A stretch of DNA of 64,000 bases from Kineosphaera limosa NBRC 100340 (GCF_000298215.1 NZ_BAHD01000029.1:1-64000); one strand, 5' to 3'; numbered from the stretch's first letter, positions 44,437-53,258 are shown. Made by a program: numbers and translations. The notes: generated from the letters alone by a model not told the origin.

Positions 44437-45264
44437 ATGACGAACGACACCACCCAGACGAACGAGAGCACCGACCCCTACGCCGCCGCCCAGGTCGCCG
44501 CCACCGCGATCCGCGACCGCTTCGGCATCGACTCCATCGATGTCGGCCTGGTCCTGGGCTCGGGCTGGAAGTCCGGGGTCGACGAGCTCGGCGAGCCGCT
44601 CGCGGAGTGCGCGCTCGAGGAGATCCCCGGCTTCCTGCCGCCCGTCGTCGCCGGCCACGGCGGCAAGCTGATCCTCGTCCGCACCCCGAATGACAAGATC
44701 GCCGCGATCCTCACCGGCCGCACGCACTACTACGAGAAGCGTGGCGTCGACGCCGTGGCCCACGGCGTACGCACCCTCGCCGCCGCCGGCGCCACGACGA
44801 TGGTCCTCACGAACGGCTGCGGCGGGCTCGACGTCGAGATCGCGCCCGGCACCCCGGTGCTGCTGCGCGACCACATCAACCTCACCGGCGCGACGCCGCT
44901 CGTCGGGGCGCGCTTCGTCGACCTCACCGACGCCTACTCCCCGCGCCTGCGCGACCTCGCCCGCGGCGTCGACCCGAGCCTCACCGAGGGCGTCTACGTG
45001 CAGTTCCCCGGCCCCGACTACGAGACCCCGGCCGAGGTGCGCATGGCCGGCATCATGGGCGGCACGCTCGTCGGCATGTCGACGACGCTGGAGACGATCG
45101 CCGCCCGCGAGGCCGGCATGGAGGTGCTCGGCATCTCGCTGGTCACCAACCAAGCGGCCGGCATCTCCCCCGAGCCGCTGGACCACCACGAGGTCCTCGA
45201 GATGGGCCAGGCCGCCGGTCCGCGCCTCGCCGCCCTCATCAAGGGCATCCTCGAGGCGATCTAG
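44437..45264 (+). CDS. Purine nucleoside phosphorylase (trimeric type)
   Basis: 275 residues. It converts purine (deoxy)nucleosides and phosphate to base and (deoxy)ribose-1-phosphate. Family blocks: LVLGSGWKSGVDEL, VAGHGGKLI, TGRTHYYEKRG, TNGCGGL, YVQFPGPDYETPAEVRMA and GISLVTNQAAGIS. I start at the ATG at 44437, nine bases after GAAAAGG; an ATG at 44428 is immediately next to that site and too close. It feeds deoxyribose-1-phosphate to the mutase and aldolase encoded upstream. The punA/deoD type cannot be named more closely. Confidence 0.95.
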   Translation: MTNDTTQTNESTDPYAAAQVAATAIRDRFGIDSIDVGLVLGSGWKSGVDELGEPLAECALEEIPGFLPPVVAGHGGKLILVRTPNDKIAAILTGRTHYYEKRGVDAVAHGVRTLAAAGATTMVLTNGCGGLDVEIAPGTPVLLRDHINLTGATPLVGARFVDLTDAYSPRLRDLARGVDPSLTEGVYVQFPGPDYETPAEVRMAGIMGGTLVGMSTTLETIAAREAGMEVLGISLVTNQAAGISPEPLDHHEVLEMGQAAGPRLAALIKGILEAI

Positions 45265-45289
45265 GTGGACGTGATGACCGACTTCACCC

Positions 45290-46066
45290 TTGACGGACCA
45301 CGCCGGTGCGCTACAGGCGACGTCGTGGCGCATCCCGGAGCCGCGCTATGTCGTGCTCATCGTCCACGGCTACAGCCAGCACGTGCACATGTACGACCCC
45401 GTCGCTGCCGTCTTCAACGCAGACGGCGCCAGCGTCTACGCCGTCGACCACATGGGCCACGGCAGGTCCGAGGGCGAGCGGGCCGTCTTCGACGACATCG
45501 AGAAGATCGTCGACGACGTGCACCTGCTCGCCGAGCGCGCCCGTGCGGAGGTGCCGCAGGTGCCGGTCGTCGTCGTCGCCCACTCGATGGGCGGGCTCAT
45601 CGGCTCCCGCTACCTGCAGCGCTACCCCGACGAGCTCGCGTGCGGTGTGCTGTCGGCGCCTGCCCTGACGACGGACGGCATCATCGACACCCTCCTCGCG
45701 CAGCCGGAGATCCTCGATGTGCCGCTCGACCTGTCGACGCTGTCCCGCGACCCCGCGGTCGGCGAGGCGCACGGTGCGGATCCGCTCGTCTACCACGGTC
45801 CGTTCCGGCGGCAGCTCCTCGAGGCGGTCAAGGCGGGGACGCAGACGCTCGCGGACGGCGGACGATTCGCCGTCCCGGTGCTCTGGATCCAGGGCGAGGA
45901 CGACCAGATCGTCCGCTTCGAGTACAACCGGCCCGCCTGGGCGACCCTCGAGGGTGCCGGAGCGCAGGCACGGTCTTATCCCGGGGCCCGGCACGAGCTC
46001 TTCTTCGAGACGAACAAGGAGGAGGTGCTCGGCGACGTCCTCGCCTTCATCGACGCCCACGTCTGA
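45290..46066 (+). CDS. Monoacylglycerol lipase-like alpha/beta hydrolase (5' end probably frameshifted)
   Basis: 258 residues from a TTG. VLIVHGYSQHVHMYDPVAA is the oxyanion strand, DHMGHGRSEG is typical of monoacylglycerol lipases, AHSMGG carries the nucleophile, ENQ-like GEDDQIV the Asp, and GARHELFFE the His. The family begins with a short strand MTDFTLDG that is encoded from an ATG at 45274 (with an AGGTGG site), but in another frame; a single extra C near 45297 would explain it. Either there is a real frameshift, or the TTG is used. It follows the phosphorylase gene closely and may belong to the operon. Confidence 0.85.
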   Translation: MTDHAGALQATSWRIPEPRYVVLIVHGYSQHVHMYDPVAAVFNADGASVYAVDHMGHGRSEGERAVFDDIEKIVDDVHLLAERARAEVPQVPVVVVAHSMGGLIGSRYLQRYPDELACGVLSAPALTTDGIIDTLLAQPEILDVPLDLSTLSRDPAVGEAHGADPLVYHGPFRRQLLEAVKAGTQTLADGGRFAVPVLWIQGEDDQIVRFEYNRPAWATLEGAGAQARSYPGARHELFFETNKEEVLGDVLAFIDAHV

Positions 46067-46084
46067 GGCCGGCGGGCCCTCGGC

Positions 46085-46140
46085 CGAAGATAGTGTTCGC
46101 TTTTACAGGGTGGACCGGGCAAAAGCGAACACTATCTTCG
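46085..46140. repeat. Dispersed palindrome, family 1, copy 2
   Basis: Perfect 20-bp arms (46085-46104 and 46121-46140) with a 16-base loop. The stem core and the loop ends match copy 1 at 11503-11556, 34.5 kb away. It lies 18 bases after the hydrolase stop. Confidence 0.93.
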
Positions 46141-46180
46141 CTGGCACCACACCTGGCGGAGCCCGCTTTACGGTGGAGCG

Positions 46181-46708
46181 ATGAGCACCGCAGCCGCCTT
46201 CATCGACCTGTTCGACCGCATGCCCGACCTCGTGCGCGAGTCGCTCGACTCCCTCGACGAGTCCCAGCTCACCCAGCGAATCGCCCCGCAGGCCAACACC
46301 ATTGCCTGGCTGATCTGGCACCTGGCTCGGGTCGAAGACGACCACATCAGCGGCGCAGCCGCCGCGTTGGCCCTCCCGGAGTACACCGACCAGGCCTACC
46401 TGCGGCTGAGCTTCGTCGACCGGTTCGACCTGCCGTTCGCGCCGCGCGAGACCGGCTACGGCATGACGACCGAGCAGGTCGGGCAGGTGCGGGCGCCCGG
46501 TGATCTGCTCGTGGCCTACTACGACGCGGTGCACGCCAAGACCGACGCCATGCTGCGCCACGTGCGCGAGGACGACTGGAGCACGATCGTCGACGAGCAG
46601 TGGACGCCGCCGGTGACCCTGCAGGCCCGGATCGTCAGCGTCGCCAACGACGTCACCCAGCACGTCGGGCAGGCCGCCTTCGTCCGCGGGATCCTGCTGG
46701 CTCACTGA
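46181..46708 (+). CDS. DinB/DUF664 family protein
   Basis: 175 residues forming a four-helix bundle. WLIWHLARVEDDHIS carries two of the metal-binding histidines, and ANDVTQHVGQAAFVRG near the C-terminus supplies the third. Family members are mycothiol- or bacillithiol-linked metal enzymes or have no known activity. It is convergent with the MDMPI-like gene 50 bases away, which has a related fold. Confidence 0.85.
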   Translation: MSTAAAFIDLFDRMPDLVRESLDSLDESQLTQRIAPQANTIAWLIWHLARVEDDHISGAAAALALPEYTDQAYLRLSFVDRFDLPFAPRETGYGMTTEQVGQVRAPGDLLVAYYDAVHAKTDAMLRHVREDDWSTIVDEQWTPPVTLQARIVSVANDVTQHVGQAAFVRGILLAH

Positions 46709-46758
46709 CCAGCCAGCCCCAGTTCAGGCGACTGGGCAGCGGATGCAAGGCATGGGGC

Positions 46759-47406
46759 TCAGCGCCGGAGGCGGTGGCGCAGGAGGTCAGCGCCCGGCCC
46801 GGTCAGCTCGTCGGCGGCGACGGAACGACCGGTGGCGGCGAGGGCGAGCGCTTCCAGGGTGCCCTCGGCAGCGGGGCCGATGCCGCCGGACCAGTCGGCG
46901 TCGGTGGCCCGCAGCCCCACGCCCTCCAGTCGACCCGGCGGCACGAGCGCCGGGGCGACCTCGTCGCTCACCAGGTAATCCAGCAGCGTCTGCCAATGCT
47001 CGGCCGGCACATCGGCACTCAGCCCCAGCGGGCGGGCGAGGTCCCGCAAGTGGATGCAGGCGTCGGCGAACGGACCCATCGGGCCGACCCGCGGCGGGCT
47101 GACCTGGTCGGCGGCGTGCGCACGCAGCAACTCGATGAGGTGCGCGGGTTCGGCCTGCGCGAGCTCGCGGGCGAAGTGCGCAACGGTCGCGTCGGTGTTG
47201 CCCCAGTAGCGCAGCGACACGACGAAGAATCGCCGGAAGCTGACGTACACCGGCTGCACGAGATGGCCGGCCAGGTCGTGCACGGTCCAGCCCGCACACA
47301 GGGTGGGTGCCTGCCACTGGCCCGGTGCCAGGCTCGCCAACACGTCGGCGAGCAGGAGGCGATGCTGCGTGGTCCACGCGTAGATCTGCTCGTCGTCGCT
47401 GGCCAT
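46759..47406 (-). CDS. Maleylpyruvate isomerase family mycothiol-dependent protein
   Basis: 215 residues. The N-terminal bundle carries the metal-site motif CAGWTVHDLAGHLVQ typical of MDMPI_N, and the C-terminal domain follows TGPGADLLRHRLRR. Such proteins use mycothiol as cofactor or partner; only a few have known substrates. GGGGAG precedes the ATG at 47406. It is in a convergent pair with the DinB-like gene, and a six-base hairpin (CCCAGT/ACTGGG) lies between them at 46718-46736. Confidence 0.88.
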   Translation of the reverse strand: MASDDEQIYAWTTQHRLLLADVLASLAPGQWQAPTLCAGWTVHDLAGHLVQPVYVSFRRFFVVSLRYWGNTDATVAHFARELAQAEPAHLIELLRAHAADQVSPPRVGPMGPFADACIHLRDLARPLGLSADVPAEHWQTLLDYLVSDEVAPALVPPGRLEGVGLRATDADWSGGIGPAAEGTLEALALAATGRSVAADELTGPGADLLRHRLRR

Positions 47407-47555
47407 CCCCACTCCCCACGCCCTGCTCGAAATGCGCCATTTACCCGGCATTCGGGTGCCTGGCACGGCGGATTCGTCGCCGAAAGTACCAGTTCGGGAC
47501 GCGGCTCGCGGGTGCGGCGGCCTCGGCGGGGCGGGCGCGGACCTAAAATTAGCTG

Positions 47556-47603
47556 GTGAATCCCCAGCCGAATCCGCGTCGAGTGGCGAACAGTTCATCG
47601 TGA
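47556..47603 (+). CDS. Short leader ORF, probably leaderless, coupled to the transporter
   Basis: A 15-codon frame (VNPQPNPRRVANSSS) starting with GTG six bases after TAAAAT (47544-47549). That spacing is what a leaderless mRNA shows. Its stop TGA overlaps the transporter GTG (GTGA). It may only serve to couple translation to the transporter. Confidence 0.35.
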   Translation: MNPQPNPRRVANSSS

Positions 47604-48514
47604 CTACCGTCGTTCTGCTCGCGCTCGCCTCGACGACCTGCGCCGCGATCTCCACCGTGCTGAAGCACCTCAGTGCCAACCAGCCGGTCAAGCCGATCCT
47701 GGGCGGGCACGTGCCGCAGGTGCTCGACCGGATGATCGCCAACCCGCTGTTCCTCGCGGCGCTGGCGGTCGACGCGGCGGCGGTGGCGTTCCAGGTGTTC
47801 GCCCTGCGCTACGGGGATCTGTCCACCGTGCAACCGATCCTCACGCTGGCGCTCGTCATCAGCCTCGGGCTGGACCACGCGGTCTCGCGCACCCGCATCA
47901 CCCGCGGCGAGATGGTGTGGGCCGCGACCCTGGTCGCCGGGCTCGTGCTGTTCCTCGTCTCCTCCGGCGCCACCGACCCCAAGCGCGGGGTCGAGTTGGG
48001 CGACCGCACGGCCGGGTTGGTGCTCGGCGGGCTGGCGCTCGTCATCTGGCTCGTCGCGCTGCTGGCCACCCGCAAGGCCAAGGTCACCGTGCGCGCGCGG
48101 GTGCAGGCCGCCGGGGTGGCCGGCATCTACGCTGCGACGGCCGGCCTCATCAAGTCCTCGACCCGGGTCATGGACAACCTGGGGCTCGACGTGCTGCTCG
48201 GCTCGTGGCAGCTGTGGACGCTGCTCGTGCTGGCCGGCATCGGCCTCGTGCTCAACCAGCACGTCTTCTCGCTGGCACCGCTGCACGTGACCCTGCCCGT
48301 CATCGCCTCCCTCGACCCGCTGTTCAGCGTCGTCATCGGCCGGGTCGTCTTCAACGAACACCTGCTGGCCACCCCGTTCGCCGTGCTCGTGGAGACCATC
48401 GGGCTGGGCATGCTGCTGCTCGGGGTCGTGCGGCTCAGTAAGTCGCGCACCCACGACACGATCTCCGTGACTGCCGGCGGCGACCAGCCGTTGCCTCCCT
48501 CTCCGCGCGGCTGA
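47600..48514 (+). CDS. DMT superfamily (EamA-like) transporter
   Basis: 304 residues, nine to ten helices in two repeats. The pattern ASTTCAAISTVLKHLSA at the start and TLPVIASLDPLFSVVIGRVVFNEHL near the end are typical of small multidrug/metabolite transporters of the DMT group in actinobacteria (DUF6-like). The substrate is unknown. The GTG start overlaps the end of a short leader frame. The last 20 residues are polar. Confidence 0.85.
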   Translation: MTTVVLLALASTTCAAISTVLKHLSANQPVKPILGGHVPQVLDRMIANPLFLAALAVDAAAVAFQVFALRYGDLSTVQPILTLALVISLGLDHAVSRTRITRGEMVWAATLVAGLVLFLVSSGATDPKRGVELGDRTAGLVLGGLALVIWLVALLATRKAKVTVRARVQAAGVAGIYAATAGLIKSSTRVMDNLGLDVLLGSWQLWTLLVLAGIGLVLNQHVFSLAPLHVTLPVIASLDPLFSVVIGRVVFNEHLLATPFAVLVETIGLGMLLLGVVRLSKSRTHDTISVTAGGDQPLPPSPRG

Positions 48515-48593
48515 GACCGGCCCGCACGCCAACCCGCACGCCAACCCTCGCACCAAGGCTGCGTCAGCGGTCTGGCCTTCGTAGGGTGAGGGG

Positions 48594-50153
48594 GTGAACG
48601 CACGCCTGGCGCGACTCGAGCTGCGACTGTTCTGGCCGCTCATCGCGCTGTTCGTGGTGTGGACCGCATTCACCGTCACCGGCCGTTTTCAGGGGCTGGA
48701 TCGGGCCACGCTGGCTCCGTGGATCGACCCGCGCTCACCGGTCGGGCAGTTCGCCGAGGCCATCGCGCTGGTCAGCAACCCGATCACGCTGTACGGCGCG
48801 ATCGCCCTCTACGGGCTGTGGGCGCTGCAGCGCCGCATGCGGCGGCTGGCGTCGGCCCTCTTCCTCACCTGCCTCGGTTGGCCCATCGAGGTGCTGCTGG
48901 CGTTCTGGTCCGACGAGCCGCGGCCCCCCACTCCGTTCGCCGATTCGGTGTCGTTCGTCGGCGCCTCATATCCGGCGGGGCATCTGGTCGCGGCGACCGC
49001 GCTGACCTGGGTGTCGGTGACGTTGGCGCACGCGCGACGGCGACCGAACGCCTCGATCACGGCGGTTCGCGTGGCCGGCGTCGTCGTGGTGTGCGTGCTC
49101 TTCTTCGATCAGTGGATTCTGCGGGCGCACTGGCTCAGCGACCTCGTCGGAGGGGTACTGCTCGGGGCGGCGCTGGCGACCGGGGCGCTGTGGCTGTGCG
49201 GCGCCGACGAGATCCTGCACGCGTGGGCGACCTCCGACTTGCCGCAGGAGTCCGTCGACAAGCGGGCGGCCATCATCTACAACCCGATCAAGGTGGTCGA
49301 CTTCGACCTGTTCCGCCGCCGCGTCGAATACGCGCTGCTGCACGCCGGCTGGAAGCCGCCGCTGTGGCTGGAGACCGCCCGCGACGATCCGGGGCAGCAG
49401 ATGGCTCGGGATGCCGTGGCAGCGGAGGTCGATCTCGTCATGGTCGCGGGCGGCGACGGCACGGTGCGCGTCGTCTGTTCGCAGCTGGCGCACACCGGCA
49501 TCCCGGTCGGGCTGCTGCCCGCCGGCACCGGCAACCTGCTGGCCCGCAACCTCGGGGTGCCGCTGGACGAGGACTCCGCGATCGCGCTGGCACTGACGGG
49601 CACACCGCAGGCGATCGACGTCGTGCACGCGCGCACCGACGCGGGCCGGGAGACGTTCGCGGTGATGAGCGGGATGGGGCTCGATGCCGCGATCATGGCC
49701 AACACCAACGCCGACCTGAAGAAGGTCGTCAAGGGTGGGGCGTACGTCGTCGCCGCCCTCGGGCAACTGGGCAACGAGCCGTTCGAGCTGACGCTGAGCA
49801 TCGACTCCGGGGAGCCGCGGCGGTACCGGGCGCTCATGGTGCTCGTCGGCAATGTCGGTCAGATTCAAGCGGGAGTGCAACTGCTGCCCGGCGCCGACCC
49901 GACCGACGGCAAGCTCGACATCATGCTCGCCGAGCCCTCCCGCATCGTCGACTGGCCGCGCATCGCCCGCGGATTCCTGGCCGGCCAGTCGGTGCAGGGG
50001 CTCACCTACCTGCAGGCCGAAACGGTGGACATCGAACTCGACGAGCCCGTGCCCTACCAGTTCGACGGCGACACCGCCGAGGACGTCACCCACCGCTTCC
50101 GCGCCGCCGTCGACCCCGGCGCCCTGCTCGTCGTGCTGCCACCCAAGGAGTAA
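48594..50153 (+). CDS. PAP2 phosphatase fused to diacylglycerol kinase-like lipid kinase
   Basis: 519 residues. The N-terminal ~205 residues are a PAP2-type membrane domain with six helices; motifs are FWSDEPRPPTP, ASYPAGH and ILRAHWLSDLVGG. The rest is a DAGK catalytic domain with VAGGDGTVR and GTGNLLARNLGVP, and the C-terminal beta-sandwich. The fusion is known in actinobacteria; it probably converts between phosphorylated and free lipid. The PSGH serine is replaced by Ala (PAGH). GTG start after GAGGG. The DUF1648 gene follows. Confidence 0.92.
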   Translation: MNARLARLELRLFWPLIALFVVWTAFTVTGRFQGLDRATLAPWIDPRSPVGQFAEAIALVSNPITLYGAIALYGLWALQRRMRRLASALFLTCLGWPIEVLLAFWSDEPRPPTPFADSVSFVGASYPAGHLVAATALTWVSVTLAHARRRPNASITAVRVAGVVVVCVLFFDQWILRAHWLSDLVGGVLLGAALATGALWLCGADEILHAWATSDLPQESVDKRAAIIYNPIKVVDFDLFRRRVEYALLHAGWKPPLWLETARDDPGQQMARDAVAAEVDLVMVAGGDGTVRVVCSQLAHTGIPVGLLPAGTGNLLARNLGVPLDEDSAIALALTGTPQAIDVVHARTDAGRETFAVMSGMGLDAAIMANTNADLKKVVKGGAYVVAALGQLGNEPFELTLSIDSGEPRRYRALMVLVGNVGQIQAGVQLLPGADPTDGKLDIMLAEPSRIVDWPRIARGFLAGQSVQGLTYLQAETVDIELDEPVPYQFDGDTAEDVTHRFRAAVDPGALLVVLPPKE

Positions 50154-50233
50154 GTCTCGGCGGTTCCCGTACTTGCTCGGGGCCACGCGGGCATGCGCCT
50201 GCCGAGCGACGCCCGCGTGCGTACGGTTGAGCC

Positions 50234-50779
50234 ATGAGGTGGGCGCGTGCGTTGTGGTTGGCCGTCGCCGTCGGCTACGTGGGTGCGGTGGCCTGGGCTT
50301 ACCCGAGGCTGCCCGATCCGATGGCGACTCACTGGGACTTCGCGGGGACCGCGGACGGCTGGATGAGCCGCGGCAGTCACCTGATCTTCTCGGGCCTGTT
50401 GGGGGTCGGGGTGATCTTGGGCCTGCCGCTGCTGAGCTCGGTGCTCGCGCGCGGCTCCGGGGCCTTCGTCAATGTGCCGCACAAGGACTACTGGCTCGAC
50501 CCGCAACATCCGCAGCGACGCACCGAGTTCTGGCGGCGCTTCACCGACGACATGTACGTCATCGCCGCCCTCACCGGGGGCCTGTTGATCTGGATGCAGA
50601 TCGAGATGGTGCTGGCCAACCGCCGAGAGCCGCCGGACATGGCGTGGTGGTCGTGGCTGCCCCTGGGGGTTTTCATCGCGGCCATCATCAGTTGGTCGCT
50701 GTACCTGGCGTTCTGGCGTTACCGCCCGCCGCAGGACGAGCCGGGATCGACCGGGCAGGGGCCGATCCTGCCCGTCTGA
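50234..50779 (+). CDS. DUF1648 domain membrane protein
   Basis: 181 residues. The N-terminal YPRLPDPMATHWDFAGTADGWMSRG is the DUF1648 signature, between two membrane helices (4-20 and about 50-70); two further helices follow (about 110-125 and 140-160). It may bind a wall or membrane component; its function is unknown. The stop is only 7 bases from the convergent BKACE gene. Confidence 0.8.
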   Translation: MRWARALWLAVAVGYVGAVAWAYPRLPDPMATHWDFAGTADGWMSRGSHLIFSGLLGVGVILGLPLLSSVLARGSGAFVNVPHKDYWLDPQHPQRRTEFWRRFTDDMYVIAALTGGLLIWMQIEMVLANRREPPDMAWWSWLPLGVFIAAIISWSLYLAFWRYRPPQDEPGSTGQGPILPV

Positions 50780-50786
50780 CGCCCGG

Positions 50787-51719
50787 CTAGAAGCCCACCT
50801 GATCGGCCCCCTTGAGACCCAGCATCTCGCGGGCCTCGGCAGGCGTGGCGATCTCGAAACTCAACGCCTCCAGGGCGTTTCGGATCTTGGTCACCTGGGC
50901 GGCGTTGCTGACGGCGAGCTCACCGGGCTCGATCCACAGCGAGTCCTCGAGGCCGACCCGCACGTGCGAGCCCATCATCGCGCCCTGGGTGGCCAGCAGC
51001 ATCTGCGCCTTGCCGGCACCCAGAATCGACCACAGGTAGTCCTTGCCGAGCAGTCGGTCGGCCGTGCGGCGCATGTGCATGAGGTCTTCGGGGTGCGCGC
51101 CGATGCCGCCGAGCAGCCCGAACACCGACTGCACGAACAGCGGACCGCGGGTCAGGCCGCGGTCGTGCATGTGCTTGAGCGTGTAGACGTGGCTGATGTC
51201 GTAGCACTCGAACTCGAACTTCGTGCCGTTCGTGGCGCCGAGCTCGAGGATCGTCTCGATGTCCTTGAAGGTGTTCTTGAAGACGACGTCGCGGGATCGC
51301 TCCAGCGCCGGCGCCTCCCAGTCGTGCTTCCAGTCGGTGTACCGGTCGAGCATCGGGTAGAGCCCGAAGTTCATCGAGCCCATGTTCAGCGAGGCGAGTT
51401 CGGGCTTGAACGCCTTGACGGGGCGCAGCCGCTCCTCGACGGTCATCGCCGGGTTGCCGCCGGTCGTGATGTTGAGGACCGCGTCGGTGTTCGGCTTGAG
51501 CTTCTCCAGGATCGGCGCGAAGTGCTCCGGGTCTTGGGAGGGGCGGCCGTCCTTGGGGTCGCGGGTGTGCAGGTGCACGATCGCCGCGCCGGCCTCCGCC
51601 GCACCCAGGGCCGCGTCGGCGATCTCGTCGGGCGTCGCCGGCAGGTGCGGCGACATCGAGGGCGTGTGGATACCGCCGGTGACAGCGCACGTGATGATGA
51701 CCTTGCGGATGGCAGCCAT
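50787..51719 (-). CDS. BKACE (beta-keto acid cleavage enzyme, DUF849)
   Basis: 310 residues. The TIM barrel starts KVIITCAVTGG and carries the conserved blocks ATPDEIADAALGAAEAGAAIVHLHTRDP, ALNMGSMNFGL-like LASLNMGSMNFG and VGLEDSLWIEPGELAVSN. BKACEs use Zn and acetyl-CoA to split a beta-keto acid into acetoacetate and an acyl-CoA; the known member acts on 3-keto-5-aminohexanoate. AGGAG precedes the ATG. By context it may work with the regulator and dehydrogenase on the far side of 52.4 kb. Confidence 0.93.
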   Translation of the reverse strand: MAAIRKVIITCAVTGGIHTPSMSPHLPATPDEIADAALGAAEAGAAIVHLHTRDPKDGRPSQDPEHFAPILEKLKPNTDAVLNITTGGNPAMTVEERLRPVKAFKPELASLNMGSMNFGLYPMLDRYTDWKHDWEAPALERSRDVVFKNTFKDIETILELGATNGTKFEFECYDISHVYTLKHMHDRGLTRGPLFVQSVFGLLGGIGAHPEDLMHMRRTADRLLGKDYLWSILGAGKAQMLLATQGAMMGSHVRVGLEDSLWIEPGELAVSNAAQVTKIRNALEALSFEIATPAEAREMLGLKGADQVGF

Positions 51720-51866
51720 GACGACTCCTGGTGTTGTGGACGAGTGTGAGCGGCGCGCTGGGTGCCCGAGCACCACCAGGTCCCCAGCCTTGACGCCGAA
51801 GCTAGTGCCTTACGCGGCGCGATTCGGGTCGTTCGGCCGAATCCCAGGCCCGCACCGGTGCCCCGA

Positions 51867-52400
51867 TCATCGCCGCGCGGCCTCGACGGGTTCGCCGACC
51901 GTTTCGAGCCGACGGAGCTGAACGTAGGTGGTGCTCAGGCCGCGTAACTGCCACTCCGCGAGCCTGAGCGCGAGACGCTCCCGCCACGAGGTGTTCTTCG
52001 GGCGCGCTGGCCGCCGCCCGGGCAGGGTCACGGGAATCAACCCGACGAGCACCGCCGCCGATGCGAGCGATCCGGGCTGTAGGACGGCGGCCGTGCGCCT
52101 CGGGTCGAGGCCTAGGCTGCTGGCGGCCTCCCAGGTCGCTGTCGGGAGCGCCTCGCCCAGTGCGATGATGCGGCCCGTCGGCAGGCCCGCGGTCCATACC
52201 GCGAGGGCCGCTTCTTGCGCGGAGCCGGTCGTCACGTAGGCCCACGGACGCCCGTGCTGGGCGAGCAGAGCCAGCAGCGTCTTGGCTCCGGGTCGGGCCC
52301 AGCCGCCGGTGTGCGGGTCGTCGGCGACGACCGCCTCGACGTCCACCCGTGCGCCCTGGACTTGCATCGCCTCGTCGAACAACTCATCGAACCGGATCAT
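51867..52400 (-). CDS. HAD-like protein that lacks catalytic residues
   Basis: 177 residues. The order of the HAD fold is recognisable: a PGA-KTLLALLAQHG helix, then PWAYVTTGSAQEAALAVW (motif II position, Thr present), WEAASSLGLDPRRTAAVLQPGSLASAAVLVGLIPVTL (region of motifs III and IV). The nucleophile DxD is not visible in the N-terminus, and the Lys of motif III and Asp pair of motif IV are absent. It is therefore probably a pseudo-enzyme or binding protein. AGGAGG precedes the ATG. It is divergent from a DeoR regulator. Confidence 0.65.
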   Translation of the reverse strand: MIRFDELFDEAMQVQGARVDVEAVVADDPHTGGWARPGAKTLLALLAQHGRPWAYVTTGSAQEAALAVWTAGLPTGRIIALGEALPTATWEAASSLGLDPRRTAAVLQPGSLASAAVLVGLIPVTLPGRRPARPKNTSWRERLALRLAEWQLRGLSTTYVQLRRLETVGEPVEAARR

Positions 52401-52450
52401 CGTGTGTCCTCCTGTCGGACTGCCTGAAACTGTCGGGAACCCCGTCTTCA

Positions 52451-52509
52451 TGATCAGACTGGATGGTTAACTGATCACGTGCAACGATCAGTTCGGCATA
52501 AAATGATCA
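52451..52509. promoter_or_regulatory. Cluster of TGATCA operator-like sites
   Basis: TGATCA occurs at 52451, 52472 and 52504, and a variant CGATCA at 52485. CTGATC and GATCAG (52471-52491) make a dyad with a 9-base spacer that covers the GTG start of the DeoR gene. The cluster lies between the HAD-like gene and the divergent regulator. Confidence 0.55.
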
Positions 52510-53258
52510 TTCGGGCGTTGGGTGGGCAACGCACCACCGTCGATGCGCTCGTCGCGCTCACGGGCGCCTCCCCCGTCACCATCCGGCGCGACCTGGCCGA
52601 CCTGGAGGGGCATGGGCTGCTCAAGCGCGTGCACGGCGGGGCGGTCGCTGCCTCGCGGCGCGGCATGCGGACGCAGACCTACGCGATGCGGGCGAACCAG
52701 GACGTGGCGAGCAAGGAGTCCGTCGCGGCGCTGGTGGCGGGCCTCATCGAGGAGCACGAGACGGTGGTGCTCGACAACGGCACCACCAACGACGCCGTCG
52801 CGCGCACCCTTGTCGGCCGCGACCTGACCGTGCTGTGCATGTCGCTGCACTCGGCCGTCGCCCTCGGGGTGCACCCGCAGGCGCAGGTCATCGTGCCGGG
52901 CGGGGTCGTGGTGCCGGACACCCTCTCGGCCACACCCGCGGCCTGCATCGACGCCGCCCGCAGCATCCGGGCCGACGTCGCGGTACTCGGTGCGGCCGCG
53001 GCCAGCGCCAGCCACGGCCTGACGACGACGACCTTCGACGACGCCCAGATCAAGGGCGCCATCGTCGCCTGCGCCACACACCGCATCCTGCTGGCCGACC
53101 GGGCGAAGCTGACCCGCACGGCGAGCTTCCGGTTCGCCGGGCTCGAGGACATCGACGACCTGGTCACCACCGCGGACTCCCCACCCGACCTGCTCGAGGA
53201 GTTCCGCGCCGCTGGGGTGCAGGTGCACCTGGCCCCGGCCGCTCCGGCTCACCCGTAG
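52479..53258 (+). CDS. DeoR family transcriptional regulator
   Basis: 259 residues. The N-terminal helix-turn-helix (VDALVALTGASPVTIRRDLADLEGHGLLKRVHGGAV) is canonical DeoR, and the C-terminal domain is the ISOCOT/phosphosugar sensor (KESVAALVAGLIEEHETVVLDNGTTNDAVA). It represses catabolic genes until a phosphorylated sugar acid or related metabolite binds. The GTG at 52479 matches the typical N-terminal RHKMIIRAL pattern and may be leaderless; the ATG at 52503 would remove conserved residues. It probably controls the genes on both sides. Confidence 0.93.
   Translation: MQRSVRHKMIIRALGGQRTTVDALVALTGASPVTIRRDLADLEGHGLLKRVHGGAVAASRRGMRTQTYAMRANQDVASKESVAALVAGLIEEHETVVLDNGTTNDAVARTLVGRDLTVLCMSLHSAVALGVHPQAQVIVPGGVVVPDTLSATPAACIDAARSIRADVAVLGAAAASASHGLTTTTFDDAQIKGAIVACATHRILLADRAKLTRTASFRFAGLEDIDDLVTTADSPPDLLEEFRAAGVQVHLAPAAPAHP

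Noticed and set aside
43212-44471. A long minus-strand frame rich in Asp, Glu, Gly and His opposite the MFS gene
   Set aside because: Codon-bias shadow; the plus-strand product is a clear membrane transporter.
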